From: Candidatus Williamhamiltonella defendens
GTDB lineage: Bacteria > Pseudomonadota > Gammaproteobacteria > Enterobacterales > Enterobacteriaceae
Length of the DNA stretch: 64,000 nt
Assembly (NCBI RefSeq): GCF_900699045.1
Contig: NZ_CAADHL010000002.1
Span: 1-64,000 of the forward strand
Direction: 5' to 3'
In this document: positions 33,806-45,757 of the stretch, in pieces
How positions within the stretch are numbered: position 1 is the first letter of the stretch
Layout of the letters: every line of letters starts with the position of its first letter
The notes under the pieces: model-generated
The model's database searches: none
Seen by the model: only the letters and a program-made list of their open reading frames with translations
What the model was told of the DNA's origin: nothing
Made by a program: the position numbers and the translations under genes

Positions 33806-36454
33806 TTAAGAAATAGTTCTTTTAATTTCAATTATTTTAAAAACTTCAATCGTATCGTTCACTTGTACATCATAATTTTTCACTCCAATACCACATTCTA
33901 TTCCATTACGTACTTCGTTTACGTCATCTTTGAAACGACGTAAAGATTCTAGTTCACCCTCATAGATAACCACATGATTACGGAGTACACGAATAGGACT
34001 GCTGCGTTTAATCAGGCCTTCAACAACCATACAACCAGCAATGGTCCCAAATTTTGGAGATTTAAATACGTCACGAACCTCTGCAAGACCAATAATTTTT
34101 TGTTCATATTTTGGTGCAAGCATGCCACTCATGGCTTGCTTAACTTCATCAAGCAAATCATAAATAACAGAGTAGTAACGTAAATTTAAGTTTTCTGCTT
34201 CTACTAAACGACGCGTTGTCGCATCAGCGCGAACATTAAAGCCTAGAATAATTGCGTTGGATGCTGCTGCTAAAGTCGCATCTGTTTCTGTAATACATCC
34301 CACACCTGAACCAATGATTTTAATTTTCACTTCATTTGTCGACAATTTTTGTAATGCCTCTCTGATGGCTTCACAAGAACCCTGTACATCAGACTTTAAT
34401 ACAATATTTAATTCTGAAATTTCACCTTCCTTCAGGTTATCAAACATATTCTCAAGTTTTGATTTCTGTTGGCGAGCCAGCTTGATTTCACGAAATTTAC
34501 CTTGTCGATACAAAGCAACTTCGCGCGCTTTTTTCTCATTACGAACAACAGTCACTGCATCTCCTGCAGAAGGAACACTAGACAACCCAAGAATTTCTAC
34601 TGGGATAGAGGGGCCAGCAGAAATCACTTCAAGGCCTAATTCATTACGCATTGCACGTAATCTACCGTATTGAAGGCCACATAAAACAATATCTCCCTTA
34701 TTTAGGGTACCTTCTTTTACTAAGACTGTTGCAACTGGACCCCGGCCTTTGTCTAAGAAAGACTCTATAACCACTCCATTGGCCATACCGCTTTTTACGG
34801 CTTTTAGCTCAAGGACTTCTGCTTGCAATAAGATAGCGTTAAGAAGATCGTCAATACCTGTTCCTACTTTTGCAGATACATGAATGAATTGAGAATCGCC
34901 ACCCCATTCTTCAGGTTGAATACCATATTGTGTCAATTCGTTTTTGACACGAACGGGATCCGCTTCTGCTTTATCTACTTTATTGACCGCAACCACCACT
35001 GGAACTTTGGCAGCTCTAGCATGCTGAATCGCTTCAATAGTTTGAGGCATAACCCCATCATCGGCCGCGACCACTAATACAACGATATCCGTTGCCTGGG
35101 CACCTCGAGCTCTCATAGACGTAAAAGCCGCATGTCCTGGAGTATCTAAAAAAGTGATCATGCCATTTTCTGTTTCAACGTGATAAGCCCCAATATGTTG
35201 CGTAATTCCGCCAGCTTCTCCTGTGGCTACCTTTGTTGAGCGAATATAATCTAGTAATGAGGTTTTCCCATGATCAACATGACCCATAATAGTCACAACA
35301 GGTGCACGATGCACTGTTAAAACACCGGTATCTCTATCACTCATTAAAGCTTCTTCTAGCTCATTTTCCTGTCTCAGGATCACTTTATGACCCATTTCTT
35401 CTGCTATTAATTGTGCGGTTTCTTGAGCTATCACTTGATTAATTGTTGCCATAGCGCCCAATTTCATCATGGCCTTAATTACTTGAGAACCTTTAACGGC
35501 CATTTTATTAGCTAATTCAGCAACACTGATGGTTTCACCAATCACGACATCACGATTAAGAGCGACAAGAGGCTTATTAAAGCTTTGTTGTAAGGCACTT
35601 GGCTTACGTTTACTTTTTCGAACGACTGCTCTAGCTTCTTCACGATCCGATTTGGACTCAGAGAGTTTATTGGTCTTTTTCTGTTTTGTTGTTTTAGTCC
35701 CACGATGACGACTACGTCGATCTCCTTCAACTTTAGCGTCATTTTCGTCTTCTGCAGCACGAGCGTGTTCTGAAGTTGTTAGATGGTAATCCGCCGAATC
35801 AATTTGATCTGTCACCAGCTCTGACCACTTAGCTTCATTTTCAATGGCCATTTTTCGAGCTTGTTCGGCAACACGCTTTGCTTCCTCTTCGAGTTTACGC
35901 CTGACCTCTTCTTCGGCAAAACGCCTCAGCGATGAGGTTTCTGCTGCACGCCGCGATTTTTCAGATTGAGCTTCTTTTTTCTGTTTTTCTTTAAGAGAAA
36001 AGCATTCTTTTTTGGGAGATTCGATTTTTGCTGTTTCAATGGCTTTAGTTTTAAGCGATTTTTGAGAAGACGTTTTATTGAGTGGTTCTTGAGAAAATGT
36101 ATTTTTTGTTGTTTTATATATTTTAGCGTTTTTCTCTTCTGGAAGAGGCGCTTCTAGCTTTGTGATAGATGGATTAACATAAGTACGTTTTTTACGTACT
36201 TCAATATGCACAGTTTTACTTTTTCCGCCAGTGAGTTGAATGTTTAAAATACTACGAGTTTTTCGTTGCAAAGTAAGCTGATTATCCACGGTGCCCTGTT
36301 GACGATTAAGGTGCGCCAGCAATTTTTCTTTTTCTTGCTGGGTTACAGCATCCGCTTGCGATTTTTTGATCCCTGCATCAAAAAATTGCTGAACTAAACG
36401 ATCAACAGAAGTTTTAATTTCTTCTGCCAGCGATTTTACGGTTACATCTGTCAT
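33806..36454 (-). CDS. infB: translation initiation factor IF-2
   Basis: GTPase that brings fMet-tRNA to the 30S subunit and promotes subunit joining. It has 882 residues (E. coli 890). It starts with an N-terminal IF2-N domain ([17 protein letters not shown]), then a long charged linker (about 90-270, rich in E, K and R) and a second IF2-N-like segment (about 295-350). The G domain follows from about 385: [34 protein letters not shown]. Domains II-IV end in the fMet-tRNA-binding C-terminus ([19 protein letters not shown]). Internal starts giving shorter IF-2 forms are known in E. coli; I did not define them here. In the nusA-infB-rbfA-truB unit. Confidence 0.97.
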   Translation of the reverse strand: MTDVTVKSLAEEIKTSVDRLVQQFFDAGIKKSQADAVTQQEKEKLLAHLNRQQGTVDNQLTLQRKTRSILNIQLTGGKSKTVHIEVRKKRTYVNPSITKLEAPLPEEKNAKIYKTTKNTFSQEPLNKTSSQKSLKTKAIETAKIESPKKECFSLKEKQKKEAQSEKSRRAAETSSLRRFAEEEVRRKLEEEAKRVAEQARKMAIENEAKWSELVTDQIDSADYHLTTSEHARAAEDENDAKVEGDRRSRHRGTKTTKQKKTNKLSESKSDREEARAVVRKSKRKPSALQQSFNKPLVALNRDVVIGETISVAELANKMAVKGSQVIKAMMKLGAMATINQVIAQETAQLIAEEMGHKVILRQENELEEALMSDRDTGVLTVHRAPVVTIMGHVDHGKTSLLDYIRSTKVATGEAGGITQHIGAYHVETENGMITFLDTPGHAAFTSMRARGAQATDIVVLVVAADDGVMPQTIEAIQHARAAKVPVVVAVNKVDKAEADPVRVKNELTQYGIQPEEWGGDSQFIHVSAKVGTGIDDLLNAILLQAEVLELKAVKSGMANGVVIESFLDKGRGPVATVLVKEGTLNKGDIVLCGLQYGRLRAMRNELGLEVISAGPSIPVEILGLSSVPSAGDAVTVVRNEKKAREVALYRQGKFREIKLARQQKSKLENMFDNLKEGEISELNIVLKSDVQGSCEAIREALQKLSTNEVKIKIIGSGVGCITETDATLAAASNAIILGFNVRADATTRRLVEAENLNLRYYSVIYDLLDEVKQAMSGMLAPKYEQKIIGLAEVRDVFKSPKFGTIAGCMVVEGLIKRSSPIRVLRNHVVIYEGELESLRRFKDDVNEVRNGIECGIGVKNYDVQVNDTIEVFKIIEIKRTIS

Positions 36455-36562
36455 GCTATTCCTTCCTAAACTACAAGTTTATTACGTATTATTTTTAAGC
36501 TCATTAAAATTAAGTCATTTCCGCTAATATTGCGAAAGAATTTAAAAATTCTGGGTAAATGT

Positions 36563-38047
36563 TTAGGTATTATCATCGCTAAACCAACAAATCCCGCGGG
36601 CAGCCATAATCAGCTCGCCGGCCTTATCATTACTCAGACCCTCAATATCAGCCAAATCGTCAATAGACTGCTCAGCCAGATCTTCCAGAGTGGATATGCC
36701 AGATGCAGATAATCTAAAAGCAATTTTAGAATCCATATTGGGTAAATTTAATAAATTATCAGAGGGGAAGTTATCACTAAAATTTTCTGCTAAGGCAAGG
36801 GTGGTTAATGTTTTTTTAGCTCGATCACGCAATGCATTAACCATTTCTTCGTCAAGCCCTTCTATCTCTAATAGTTCCTCAATAGGGACACAAACCAATT
36901 CTTCTAAAGAAGATAAACCTTCTTCAATTAAAACTTCAGCAAATTCTTTATCAATATTCAGGTGTTGAATAAAAGTATGTATAATAGAGTCGACTTCATC
37001 TTGATTTTTTGACTGTAGTTCTGCTGCCGTCATCACATTTAATTCCCAACCACTGAGTCGTGAAGCCAAACGCACATTTTGCCCATTACGTCCAATCGCT
37101 TGAGCCAAGTGAGTAGCTTCGACAGCTATATCCATTGTATGCTTATCTTCATCTATGGTGACACTAACCACCTCTGCAGGTGCCATTGCGTTAATGACAA
37201 ACTGCACAGGATTATCATCCCATAAAATAATATCGATACGTTCACCGCCCAATTCAGTGGAAACAGCTTGAACACGAGCCCCTCTCATTCCTACACAAGC
37301 GCCCACGGGGTCAATACGTTTATCATTACTTTTTACTGCAATTTTCGCTCGAGAAGCAGGATCTCTCGCAGCGGCTTTGATTTCAATCAATTCTTCGCCA
37401 ATTTCAGGGACTTCAATACGAAATAACTCTATCAGCATTTCTGGGCGTGAACGACTGATAAACAATTGAGCCCCTCGTGCTTCAGGACGCACATCATACA
37501 AAACACCACGAATACGATCACCTGTACGGATGTTTTCTCTTGGCAACATGTCTTCGCGACTAATAATACCTTCGGTATTATTCCCCAGATCAAGATAAAT
37601 ATTTTCACGAGTCGCTTTTTTTACTACGCCGGTGACAATTTTCCCCTGATGCTGACGAAACTGCTCAACGAGCATCGCCCTCTCGGCCTCTCTGACTTTT
37701 TGTACTATGACCTGTTTGGCTGTTTGTGTTGTAATTCGATTAAAAATGACAGATTCAATTTGATCTTCAAAATAATCACCGAGCTGAATTTGAGAATCTT
37801 GAAACTGAGCCGCCTCTAAAGTGATTTCTCGTGTGGGTGATGTCACAATATCAACGGCGAGCCAACGACGAAAAGTATCAAAATCGCCGGTTTTACGATT
37901 AATGTTAATACGAACTTCAATGTCTTGATCATATTTTTTTTTTGTTGCTGTTGCTAATGCGCTTTCTAATGCCTCGAAAATTTTTTCGCGAGGAAGAGAT
38001 TTTTCGTTTGAGACGGCTTCTACAACAGCTAAAATTTCTTTGTTCAT
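36563..38047 (-). CDS. nusA: transcription termination/antitermination factor NusA
   Basis: Binds RNA polymerase and nascent RNA, enhancing pausing and, with NusB/E/G at boxA, rRNA antitermination. It has 494 residues (E. coli 495). The N-terminal polymerase-binding domain (about 1-125) begins [22 protein letters not shown]1 (about 135-200, [21 protein letters not shown]), KH1 and KH2 ([36 protein letters not shown]) follow, then two acidic repeats (about 365-490) typical of gammaproteobacteria. The rRNA leader boxA at 39-56 of this window would be a target. It follows rimP by 11 bases. Confidence 0.97.
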   Translation of the reverse strand: MNKEILAVVEAVSNEKSLPREKIFEALESALATATKKKYDQDIEVRININRKTGDFDTFRRWLAVDIVTSPTREITLEAAQFQDSQIQLGDYFEDQIESVIFNRITTQTAKQVIVQKVREAERAMLVEQFRQHQGKIVTGVVKKATRENIYLDLGNNTEGIISREDMLPRENIRTGDRIRGVLYDVRPEARGAQLFISRSRPEMLIELFRIEVPEIGEELIEIKAAARDPASRAKIAVKSNDKRIDPVGACVGMRGARVQAVSTELGGERIDIILWDDNPVQFVINAMAPAEVVSVTIDEDKHTMDIAVEATHLAQAIGRNGQNVRLASRLSGWELNVMTAAELQSKNQDEVDSIIHTFIQHLNIDKEFAEVLIEEGLSSLEELVCVPIEELLEIEGLDEEMVNALRDRAKKTLTTLALAENFSDNFPSDNLLNLPNMDSKIAFRLSASGISTLEDLAEQSIDDLADIEGLSNDKAGELIMAARGICWFSDDNT

Positions 38048-38058
38048 AACTACTTGCC

Positions 38059-38523
38059 TTATCCACGCACTGAGAAGTGGGGTATCAAATTTGCTTTCTG
38101 AATATTGCTTAGTGCGAACACTTCATCTTTTTGATTAACAGCAACAATGATTAATTCGCCATCAATGGATTTAATAACGCCTTGCCATTTACGCTGATTT
38201 TGAATAGCCATTCGTAACATCAGATTCACTTTTTCACCGATAAATTGAGCGTAATGCTTAGCAGTAAAAAGCGGGCGATTTAAACCTGGAGAAGAAATTT
38301 CCAAGTTATATGGAATAGTTATGGGGTCTTCAACATCCAATACCAAACTGACTTCTTTGCTTACATCAGCACAGGAATCAACAGTGACCCCTTTTTCATG
38401 ATCTATATAAATACGCAATACCGATTGTCGATTTTGAATAAACTCAATCCCGACTAATTCATAGCCTAATCCTTCAACCGGGGCTATAATAATTTTTTTT
38501 AATTTTTCTACTAATATAGACAA
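38059..38523 (-). CDS. rimP: ribosome maturation factor RimP
   Basis: Assists assembly of the 30S subunit around S12. It has 154 residues (E. coli 150). It matches through [51 protein letters not shown] and the SH3-like C-terminal domain. The only start that covers the conserved N-terminus is a TTG (38521-38523), preceded at nine bases by GAGG; no ATG or GTG is available nearby. First protein gene after tRNA-fMet in the metY-rimP-nusA-infB arrangement. Confidence 0.93.
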   Translation of the reverse strand: MSILVEKLKKIIIAPVEGLGYELVGIEFIQNRQSVLRIYIDHEKGVTVDSCADVSKEVSLVLDVEDPITIPYNLEISSPGLNRPLFTAKHYAQFIGEKVNLMLRMAIQNQRKWQGVIKSIDGELIIVAVNQKDEVFALSNIQKANLIPHFSVRG

Positions 38524-38721
38524 GCAAACGATCCTCAGTAGATTTCTGTTTCAAAGAAGGGCCTAGTTGCACGATTCCTATACAGGCAAAACAGGGGCCG
38601 CTCAATAGAAAACCAGCCGGTTAGGTCAAAATCTGTGCCTGATATCGCTGCCCGGAAGCCGAGGTGTTTATGAAACCCCGAAAAACAGCTAAAAATTTCG
38701 ATAAACTTGCTTTTAAATAAC

Positions 38722-38747
38722 AAAAAACCCCGAAACTCGGGGTTTTA
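38722..38747 (-). terminator. terminator between tRNA-fMet and rimP
   Basis: A 10-bp stem AAAACCCCGA/TCGGGGTTTT with a three-base loop. On the minus strand it is followed by TTTTTTGTTATTT. It sits 36 bases past the tRNA-fMet 3' end and resembles the attenuating terminator behind metY in E. coli. Downstream rimP-nusA expression would depend on read-through or on a promoter in the 198-base leader (38524-38721). Confidence 0.85.
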
Positions 38748-38782
38748 TAACTAGATTTTTTATCCCTTAACGGGTAATAAAT

Positions 38783-38859
<77 letters not shown>

Positions 38860-38927
38860 TTTAAGAGCCTCAATATAATACGTGTCTAACAACTAAAAAG
38901 CAAGTTATTTGAAATGCTTATTTTAGA

Positions 38928-39014
38928 TGGTACCGAGGACGGGACTCGAACCCGCAAGCTCAATTGAGCACTACCACCTCAAGGTAGCGTGTCTACCAAT
39001 TCCACCACCACGGC
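38928..39014 (-). tRNA. leuU: tRNA-Leu (GAG)
   Basis: An 87-nt class II tRNA with an encoded CCA, a long variable arm (stem GCTCAATTGAGC) and an anticodon loop reading CTTGAGG, giving GAG. It is near-identical to E. coli leuU and sits, as there, between secG and the metY cluster. The acceptor stem reads GCCGTGG against CCTCGGT, so position 5 (U) faces U68 instead of the A-U pair found in E. coli. argG and yhbX, which separate leuU from metY in E. coli, are absent. Confidence 0.96.
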
Positions 39015-39086
39015 AGATTCTTTATAACAACTTCAAATTGAAAAGTTAGAAAAGGCATCCATGCATTGTCATATTTTTCTAATACA

Positions 39087-39416
39087 TCATTGTGGTATAT
39101 CTGTCTGAGGCTGATTAATAGGATTTTCTGTGTTTTTCGCCTGCCTGGATTTTTCGGGCTGATTCAAATTTTCCCATTCACTTTTTTTATTGGTCGCAAT
39201 ATTGCCTAAAATAAGGCTGATTATAAAAAATAAGGTAGCCAATACTGAGGTTATACGGGTCATAAAATTTCCGGAACCGTTGGAACCAAATAAACTAGTT
39301 GATGCGCCTGCACCAAAAGATGCGCCAACATCAGCCCATTTACCCTGTTGTAACATGATGCAGCCGACTAAAAGTATTGAAATTAAAATAAAAAATATCA
39401 AAAGTGTAAAGTACAT
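39087..39416 (-). CDS. secG: protein-export membrane protein SecG
   Basis: Third core subunit of the SecYEG translocon, helping SecA cycling. It has 109 residues (E. coli 110). Two membrane helices (about 3-23 and 53-73) flank the signature LQQGKWADVGASFGAGASTSLFGSNGSGNFM. The hydrophilic C-terminus is rich in N, Q and K. Start ATG 39414-39416. glmM is not upstream as in E. coli. It lies just upstream of tRNA-Leu in the same direction. Confidence 0.94.
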   Translation of the reverse strand: MYFTLLIFFILISILLVGCIMLQQGKWADVGASFGAGASTSLFGSNGSGNFMTRITSVLATLFFIISLILGNIATNKKSEWENLNQPEKSRQAKNTENPINQPQTDIPQ

Positions 39417-39753
39417 ATTTTTATGTCTTATCCTTGTGCTTGTTTTTTAGATTGCCTAAAAATATCTTTTATAGGTCTACGTAACCAAGGCCGAAGATGT
39501 GATTTAACGAGCGATGCATACTAACGAAAGTGTTAAACACAAGCAATACCCATTTATTTAATCTTGCAAAGTGAGATCCGTTTTTATTCTTTTAAATTTA
39601 ACAATCATATCTCAATATAGAGCCTATGATTCGTATTATTGTACCCTGTTGCTCCAACCTGTTCTCTTACCAAGAATAATATCAACATATATAATCAATG
39701 TATTTTAAAATAAAAAATTATTTTTCTTTATTCATCTAAAAGGTATTTGAAAA
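39417..39753. other. intergenic region between divergent secG and ychF
   Basis: It must hold promoters for both genes. On the minus strand, 39435-39525 is an open, coding-like stretch of about 28 codons (SLVKSHLRPWLRRPIKDIF, then a basic tail and TAA) ending shortly before secG. It may be the 3' end of a lost upstream gene; I do not recognise it. No glmM or pth sequence is seen. Confidence 0.35.
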
Positions 39754-40845
39754 ATGGGCTTTAAATGTGCGATTGTGGGTTTGCCTAATGTAGGCAAATC
39801 CACTCTTTTTAATGCATTAACACAAGCGGGTATTGAAGCTGCTAACTTTCCTTTTTGTACCATAGAACCCAATACCGGGGTTGTGCCTGTCCCAGATCTT
39901 CGACTTAAGCAGATCGAAGCGATCGTTCAGCCTAAAAGAGTTGTGCATACTCATATGGAGTTTGTCGATATCTCTGGGCTAGTGAAAGGCGCCTCTAAGG
40001 GAGATGGTTTAGGAAACCAGTTTTTAAGTCACATTCGTGAAACTGAGGCTATTGCACAGGTAGTTCGATGCTTTTATGACGATAAAATTATTCATGTTGC
40101 AGGAAGAGTGGATCCTAGCGAAGACATCGATATTATTAATACAGAACTGGCTTTGTCTGATTTAGAAACCTGTGAACATGCACTGGATCGGATTCAAAAG
40201 AAAGCAAAAGGGGGATATCAATCCGCTAATATAGAATTGATAACGTTAGAAAAATGTTTAATTTTTTTGAAACAAGGAAAGATGCTACGCACTCTCGATT
40301 TAACAAAAGAAGAAAAAAATACGATGGCTTATCTTAATTTTTTAACATTAAAACCAACTATGTATATTGCTAACGTCGATGAAAACGGGATTAAAAATAA
40401 TCTTCATTTAGATAAGGTTTATCAGATTGCAGAAAAAGAAAAAGCCATTGTGGTGTCTGTCTGTGCTGCAATAGAAGCCGATCTGATTGAACTGGAAGAA
40501 AAAGAACGTGTAGCATTTATGGTTGACATGGGGCTTACAGAGCCCGGTTTAAATCAAGTGATTCGAGCAGGATATCAATTGTTGAATTTACAGACTTATT
40601 TTACTGTCGGTGTTAAAGAAGTGCGCGCCTGGACAATTCCTATCGGGGCAACTGCACCCCAGGCCGCGGGTAAAATCCATACCGATTTCGAAAAGGGATT
40701 TATCCGGGCTCAAACCATTGCTTTTAGTGATTTTATCGCTTTTAAGGGCGAACGGGGGGCAAAAGAATTCGGCAAAATACGTTCAGAAGGAAAAGATTAT
40801 ATCGTGCAAGACGGGGATATCATGAATTTTTTATTTAATGTTTAG
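39754..40845 (+). CDS. ychF: ribosome-binding ATPase YchF (Obg family)
   Basis: Universally conserved P-loop NTPase of the OBG family that hydrolyses ATP rather than GTP and binds ribosomes; in E. coli it is linked to oxidative-stress control. It has 363 residues, the same as E. coli. The P-loop GLPNVGKST is at residues 9-17, followed by [37 protein letters not shown] and the helical insertion. The C-terminal TGS domain contains TFFTVG-like [14 protein letters not shown] and [15 protein letters not shown]. It has its own terminator downstream. pth, its usual partner, is not upstream. Confidence 0.96.
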   Translation: MGFKCAIVGLPNVGKSTLFNALTQAGIEAANFPFCTIEPNTGVVPVPDLRLKQIEAIVQPKRVVHTHMEFVDISGLVKGASKGDGLGNQFLSHIRETEAIAQVVRCFYDDKIIHVAGRVDPSEDIDIINTELALSDLETCEHALDRIQKKAKGGYQSANIELITLEKCLIFLKQGKMLRTLDLTKEEKNTMAYLNFLTLKPTMYIANVDENGIKNNLHLDKVYQIAEKEKAIVVSVCAAIEADLIELEEKERVAFMVDMGLTEPGLNQVIRAGYQLLNLQTYFTVGVKEVRAWTIPIGATAPQAAGKIHTDFEKGFIRAQTIAFSDFIAFKGERGAKEFGKIRSEGKDYIVQDGDIMNFLFNV

Positions 40846-40870
40846 ATGAAATTTAAACCTCTTACTTGAA

Positions 40871-40895
40871 GAGGATATTTTAGTATCCTCTTTTT
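40871..40895 (+). terminator. ychF terminator
   Basis: Stem GAGGATA/TATCCTC with a six-base loop, followed by TTTTT, 25 bases after the ychF stop. On the other strand it falls at the very end of the pabB pseudogene. Confidence 0.85.
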
Positions 40896-40899
40896 GTTT

Positions 40900-41968
40900 A
40901 TGCAACCCAGTTTTTAACTGGGACAGTATTCGTGCAATTTTATCTAATCTTTCTTGATATTCTGCTTGCTCTTCACTATCAGCAACAATGGCTCCGCCCG
41001 TTCAACAATGAATTTTTACTCGTTCTGTTAAAAAAGTACAGTTTGTGATATTGGTGTTGATGGTGCTACAGAGACTACTATACCCCATATTACTGCAATA
41101 CAGATTACGATGATGAGGTTCAAGTGCTTCGATAATTTCCATGGCTCGCATTTTAGGAATTCCACTCACTGAATTTCCAGGAAAACACGCCCGTAATAAA
41201 TCAGTACCAGTATATTTCTGACGCAGCCTAGTTGTCATGGTACTCACCAAATGATGTACCAACGGAAAGGTCTTAACTACAAAGCGCTTAGGCACTTTTA
41301 CAGTACCTGGTTTCTCCACTCACCTGATATCATTACGTAGAAAATCAACAATCATTAAATTCTTAGCCAGATCTTTTTAGTAAATATATTTTTATTTGGC
41401 GAAATTTTTGACTATATGCTTCGCGAGACATGCTAACTGTGCTAGCCTGAATTGAGTTTAAAAAGTTGAACAAAGTGAGAGGCTTAATTTTTTATTCTTC
41501 CAAGTATTGTCAGCATAGCTTAATATGATTATGGTAAACTAAAATCCACTCTTCTTTGTGATGATTAGCAATTAAAGCCCATTCATATATACCTATCGAT
41601 ATATCAGGAAAATCGATATCCTTCTGATTTTTTCTAGTAATCGTTTAATTCTGTGCCCAAGATTATATCCAAAAGCCCCAGTACACCTCCAAGAAAAGGC
41701 ACATCAGACTATGGTTTTGCTATCAAATTTAACTTATTTAACTCTTGGTTTAAAAGCATAAAAGAATCGAGCGCGTTTTTTCAATCACATCAGATGCCAT
41801 ATGAAAGTGAAGAACAATTTTTATATTTTTCTGCGGCCATGACATCAAAGCGATCATGAGCGTGTTGAGCAAATTTAGAATGCAACAAAACAGCCCAAGG
41901 CTGTTCTAAAAAAGAAGAAAATACTATAAAAGAGCATCTGGTTGATAATTTAATTTTTGAAAAATCAT
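40900..41968 (-). pseudogene. pabB: pabB pseudogene (aminodeoxychorismate synthase component I)
   Basis: PabB makes 4-amino-4-deoxychorismate from chorismate, the first step to p-aminobenzoate and folate. From the ATG at 41968 (FQKLNYQPDALL) the minus strand keeps EQPWAVLLHSKFA, FLGGVLGLLDIILG, GIYEWALI, NLMIVDFLRNDI, and the best-kept block 41002-41319 with TDLLRACFPGNSVSGIPKMRAMEIIEAL and YCSNMGYSS. After that come TGGAIVADSEEQAEYQERLDKIARIL. It is broken by a Trp codon changed to TGA (41001 region), another TGA before VEKPG, and several frameshifts further up. Part of the middle is missing. Not functional. Confidence 0.9.
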
Positions 41969-41989
41969 GTGATAGACATCAAATAGGTT

Positions 41990-44900
41990 GTTAAAAATAA
42001 AAAATCTCTGTTGAGATCTTAAGTCGATTTTAAAAACAGCCCCATAAAATCTGGAAATAGTAATACAAACCAACCACCCAGAGCCATCCAAATCTCAAAT
42101 GGGATCTTATCTTTTGTAGGCCCAGACAATAAAGTAAATAGTATGCCAGAGAATGACGAGATTAAAGCGACATGAATCAGATTTTACACTTCAAGCAACG
42201 CTCATAAAGCACTAAATAATAAAAATCCCCCCGATCCTACCCCTTCTCGACCAAAAAGAAATTTAAACCCCCAATATAGGTTCAATAATGCGAAATACCC
42301 GATCATCCACCGCTGACAGCCTAGGATAAATTCAGGGGGCTGTAATCCAGTAAAGCCACCAAGAGGCGAAACCAAAGTAAAGCGTAATTTCAAGACTTTG
42401 GAAATCAAATATGATCGATGTTAATAAAACTAAGAATAATCAATAAGACGCTGCATCCCATTATCACCATACTCTAAAAGAAAGCCCCAAACCATCACCG
42501 GAAGGGTAAATGCAATACTAGTAAATAACTCTACTACTAAATAACGAAGACCAATCTTTTTTCGATAAAATCGATATTAGTTTTTTAAATATAACCAAGA
42601 GAGGAAAGGGATCTTATTGTAAAAACGCAACAGGGTTTGAGATTCAATACAGTGCGAAGGAGATAAAATGAAATCAAAACGTTCTATTTTTTAGAGGGGA
42701 TCCCCAACATATTTTAGGCTTTAAAACACCAAGCGTTTTCGATTATTTTAAAGTATCTGTAAATAACGACATTTAAAAAACTGTTGATCACAAAACCAAA
42801 AATCAAAATGACTATAAAGATAAAAGGTATATTTTCCAACATTTGTAACTAAAGCATCATGGTTTTTCTATCTTATAAAGGCAGTGTTTATAAGATAAAC
42901 TCATCCTTGCAAGCGGCTGATTTCAAACTCTATTGATACTCATGTGATACTAAATATTTTGCTGTAGCACATTTCAAATCTCGTTTGAAGCACATAAATG
43001 TTTTTGATATTCTTATAAAAATTGATGCGGTGACTTTGTAAATTCAGTCTCCTGTTCTTGCATAAATATAATCTTAATTTTATTAGCCTAATAGTGAGCC
43101 ACCATCAGCACATAGTGCTCACTTTTCATAGGAAGATATGGTCTGATTTTATCAACCTGTTTTTTGGCAAGTGTGCTCGCAGGATCGATAGCAAAAGGTT
43201 TAACACATTTATTTAAAATAAAAATCAATAAAAATATTAATTGATAAAACATCAGCACTCCATTATCTTAAAAACCCATTCAGCCTGTTGAAAATCTATA
43301 AAATAGGGCGGTAAATTTTAGGGGCATGGAAACCTTATTTGACATCTCTGATGAATTCTAAACGCTGCACCTCTATTATATCCTTAGAATGTCAGTCTCA
43401 ATCAGGTCAAGATAAGCGGCTTGTATACCGTGCTGACATTGTAGATCGAATCACTAATAAACTAATTTTTTTAAAAGACACTTAATGACCCAAACTTGTA
43501 ATGATTTTTCTTACTCTTACATTTTAATGATTTCCATACCCGCCTGAGCTGCATTCTGATTCACTATATTCGAGAGACTTTCATAAGGTAAAATGCATGA
43601 TTGTATCGATACCTGTTGCCCCGGTCATAAAACCTGTATATCAGATCTTTAAAAAAGCGCTGAAAGCTCAGCGCGCTTACTGAATTGATTCAATTTTCCA
43701 TCGTCTTTAATGAGATCTGCATTGACGGAATAATGAATGCAGTGAACAGATTGATCTATTTTTCCCGTAAGTAAATAAATAGGATATCCGTGATTCCAAT
43801 TCTCCTAATTGGTGTCTGAGCACACAGAATGGGCTTAAACCTTGGTGTGGTAAAAAGAGTTTAAAACGAAGTCCCCTCCCCGACTCATGTTAATTTGAGC
43901 GCGTAACATAGAGAAATCTCTGCTCATCGTCAGATAAGAAGCACGAAGCTTTTGTTGTATTTTGATGTGCAATCCATCTAATTCCGGTAGACGAAATACC
44001 TTGTTCCAGTCACGGCAACCCTTTTTAAGGAGAGCAAGAAGAATTTGTTTGGCGTGGCGCAATGAAAGATGGGAGCGTTAACAAAGCCGCTAAGACCTGT
44101 GCCTTATCGGATTTAAGAGTGTTAAGGTTGAGCTTTTCAGAGGCGGTAGGTAATACGTAGATTTATGTTTTGTAAAGACGATATTTTTGGGCTGTGATGC
44201 CTTTGAAAACACGTAATTCACTTCCATTCGTTAAAAAACGTTCTGACGTTGAAACAGTAGGCTTTGATAGCATAAAACCGTTGTTCACTTTGTGTTCAAT
44301 AGACTTAATTTTAGGCTTAGGCTTGTGCATGAATTTCACTATATGATTCGCCATATTTAATGCTTTATAAGGTATGAATATAGAATATGTTAAGCAGCAC
44401 TATCAATTGTATCCATGGCGATTTATTTTTTGCGTTGAGAAAAGGGATCTATAAGCGTATTTATATTAAAATAGGTCTGAAACTCACTGAGTTCTAAGCG
44501 GATTAAAGCCTCTTTAAGAGGATAAACTCCGAATGATTTTTTCCAGCCCGGTGCCAAAGTGACTTCATTTTTATGTTTATGCGCTAAGCTACGCGTCAAT
44601 TTATTGATTGCAAGCGACTCAGAGTTTTAGTAGTTTATCTGTTGAGCGTTTCCGCAGGCCAAGTTAAGCGCTATAGATTATTTTGAAGTCGATAACCGAC
44701 TTTAAATAGGTGGTGTCTTTTCAGTGCATGTTCGGATTTGGAAAACCTACAGATACTATAATTATGCCTCTATTATCTGAATATACAGCATCAATACCCG
44801 CATGAAAATTAGATTTAAAAATATGAAAGAACATATATGTAATATCTCTATGTAACCATTAAATGGTTTTTTGATATGCCTCTACATTTTGAGCGATCTC

Positions 44901-45115
44901 TATTGCCTGTATTATATGGAGCTCGTCCCTGCGTTGACCAGATGCAATCATGTAGCATCATGGGCGAAAATAAACGGCTTTTTGAAAGAGAAAATAGCAA
45001 AGAAAGCCCGTGTCGTATCTACTAAGATGCTGCTAATACCTGCAGCTCTACATATTTATTTGAAGACACTTTTTCCATAATGCTCATCCTTTCGACTAAA
45101 GGGATTTAACTGCTC
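41990..45115. other. decayed region, unidentified membrane and secreted protein remnants
   Basis: Minus-strand text at about 42010-42560 alternates frames but reads as a polytopic membrane protein (for example SLAYYLLCLG, then IRSHLRFGWLWVVWFVLLFPDFMG). At about 43090-43260 an ATG opens a signal-peptide-like segment followed by about 35 codons (IDPASTLAKKQVDKIRPYLP). At 43835-44062 and 44163-44354 there are open, basic stretches I cannot assign; protein-like text continues past 43830 toward 43520 in another frame. I cannot name a family for any of these. Order and strand suggest several adjacent dead genes on the minus strand. Confidence 0.35.
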
Positions 45116-45735
45116 GATAAAATACTTAATGTTTGTGCAAAACGTACGGTATTCGAGATTTTAATGATGTTACCCATCAACCAACGGGCGTCGTAAAATC
45201 ATCCGATGCCAAACGATCTGCATGCCCTTTCGTCGTTGAGCTAATGCGCATGAAATCTGTACTCGTTTCTGCTCTCCACCGGATAATTTTCGGTAGTCTC
45301 GCTGAGAAAGCGAGTCACATCCTGTTTGTTCCATGGCTATTTATACAATATTATCAAGTTGATGAGTAGCATTTGGCGCGCTCTCCCCATCGCTACGACT
45401 TCTTTAACGCTAAATGGAAACAATAGATGACTAGATTGGCACATTATCGCACGAGTTTTGGCTAATAAATGCTGAGGCTATTGAGACAGAGGCCGACCTA
45501 ATAAATCGCAACGTCCGAATGTCGGCGATAAATAACCACTGAGCAATTTCATTCAGGTAGATTTTCCTGCGCTATTCTGCCAGATAATGCCTACTATGTC
45601 GCCGGGCTAGATTTATATAGAGAGCGTTTGTATTAAAAAACGATTACCAAGATGGTAATGTAAATTTTGCGAGTTGAATAAAATAGGCGGGCGCGAAGAA
45701 AGCGTATTTTAATAAAATCCTTTAAAACTCACTAT
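45116..45735 (-). pseudogene. hmuV: hmuV pseudogene (haem ABC transporter ATPase)
   Basis: The minus strand still reads PGDIVGIIWQNSAGKST (a degraded Walker A), LSGYLSPTFGRCDLLGRPLSQ, LAKTRAIM, FPFSVKEVVAMGRAPNA, and [17 protein letters not shown] (the ABC signature), all characteristic of Yersinia HmuV. A Trp codon is now TAG and a membrane of stops follows; Walker B and the C-terminal half are gone or unrecognisable. It is the last gene of the hmuRSTUV order. Confidence 0.85.
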
Positions 45736-45757
45736 GAACAGCGAGCTTGTTTGAGTA

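Noticed and set aside
34257-34673. A 138-codon plus-strand open frame opposite infB, and similar long frames opposite nrdA, purA, nusA and prfA.
   Set aside because: Antisense shadows of conserved genes with no start context or family likeness.
38524-38721. The leader between the metY terminator and rimP, considered as a structured regulatory RNA.
   Set aside because: Short GC-rich pairings can be drawn, but no known riboswitch or leader motif is recognisable by eye.
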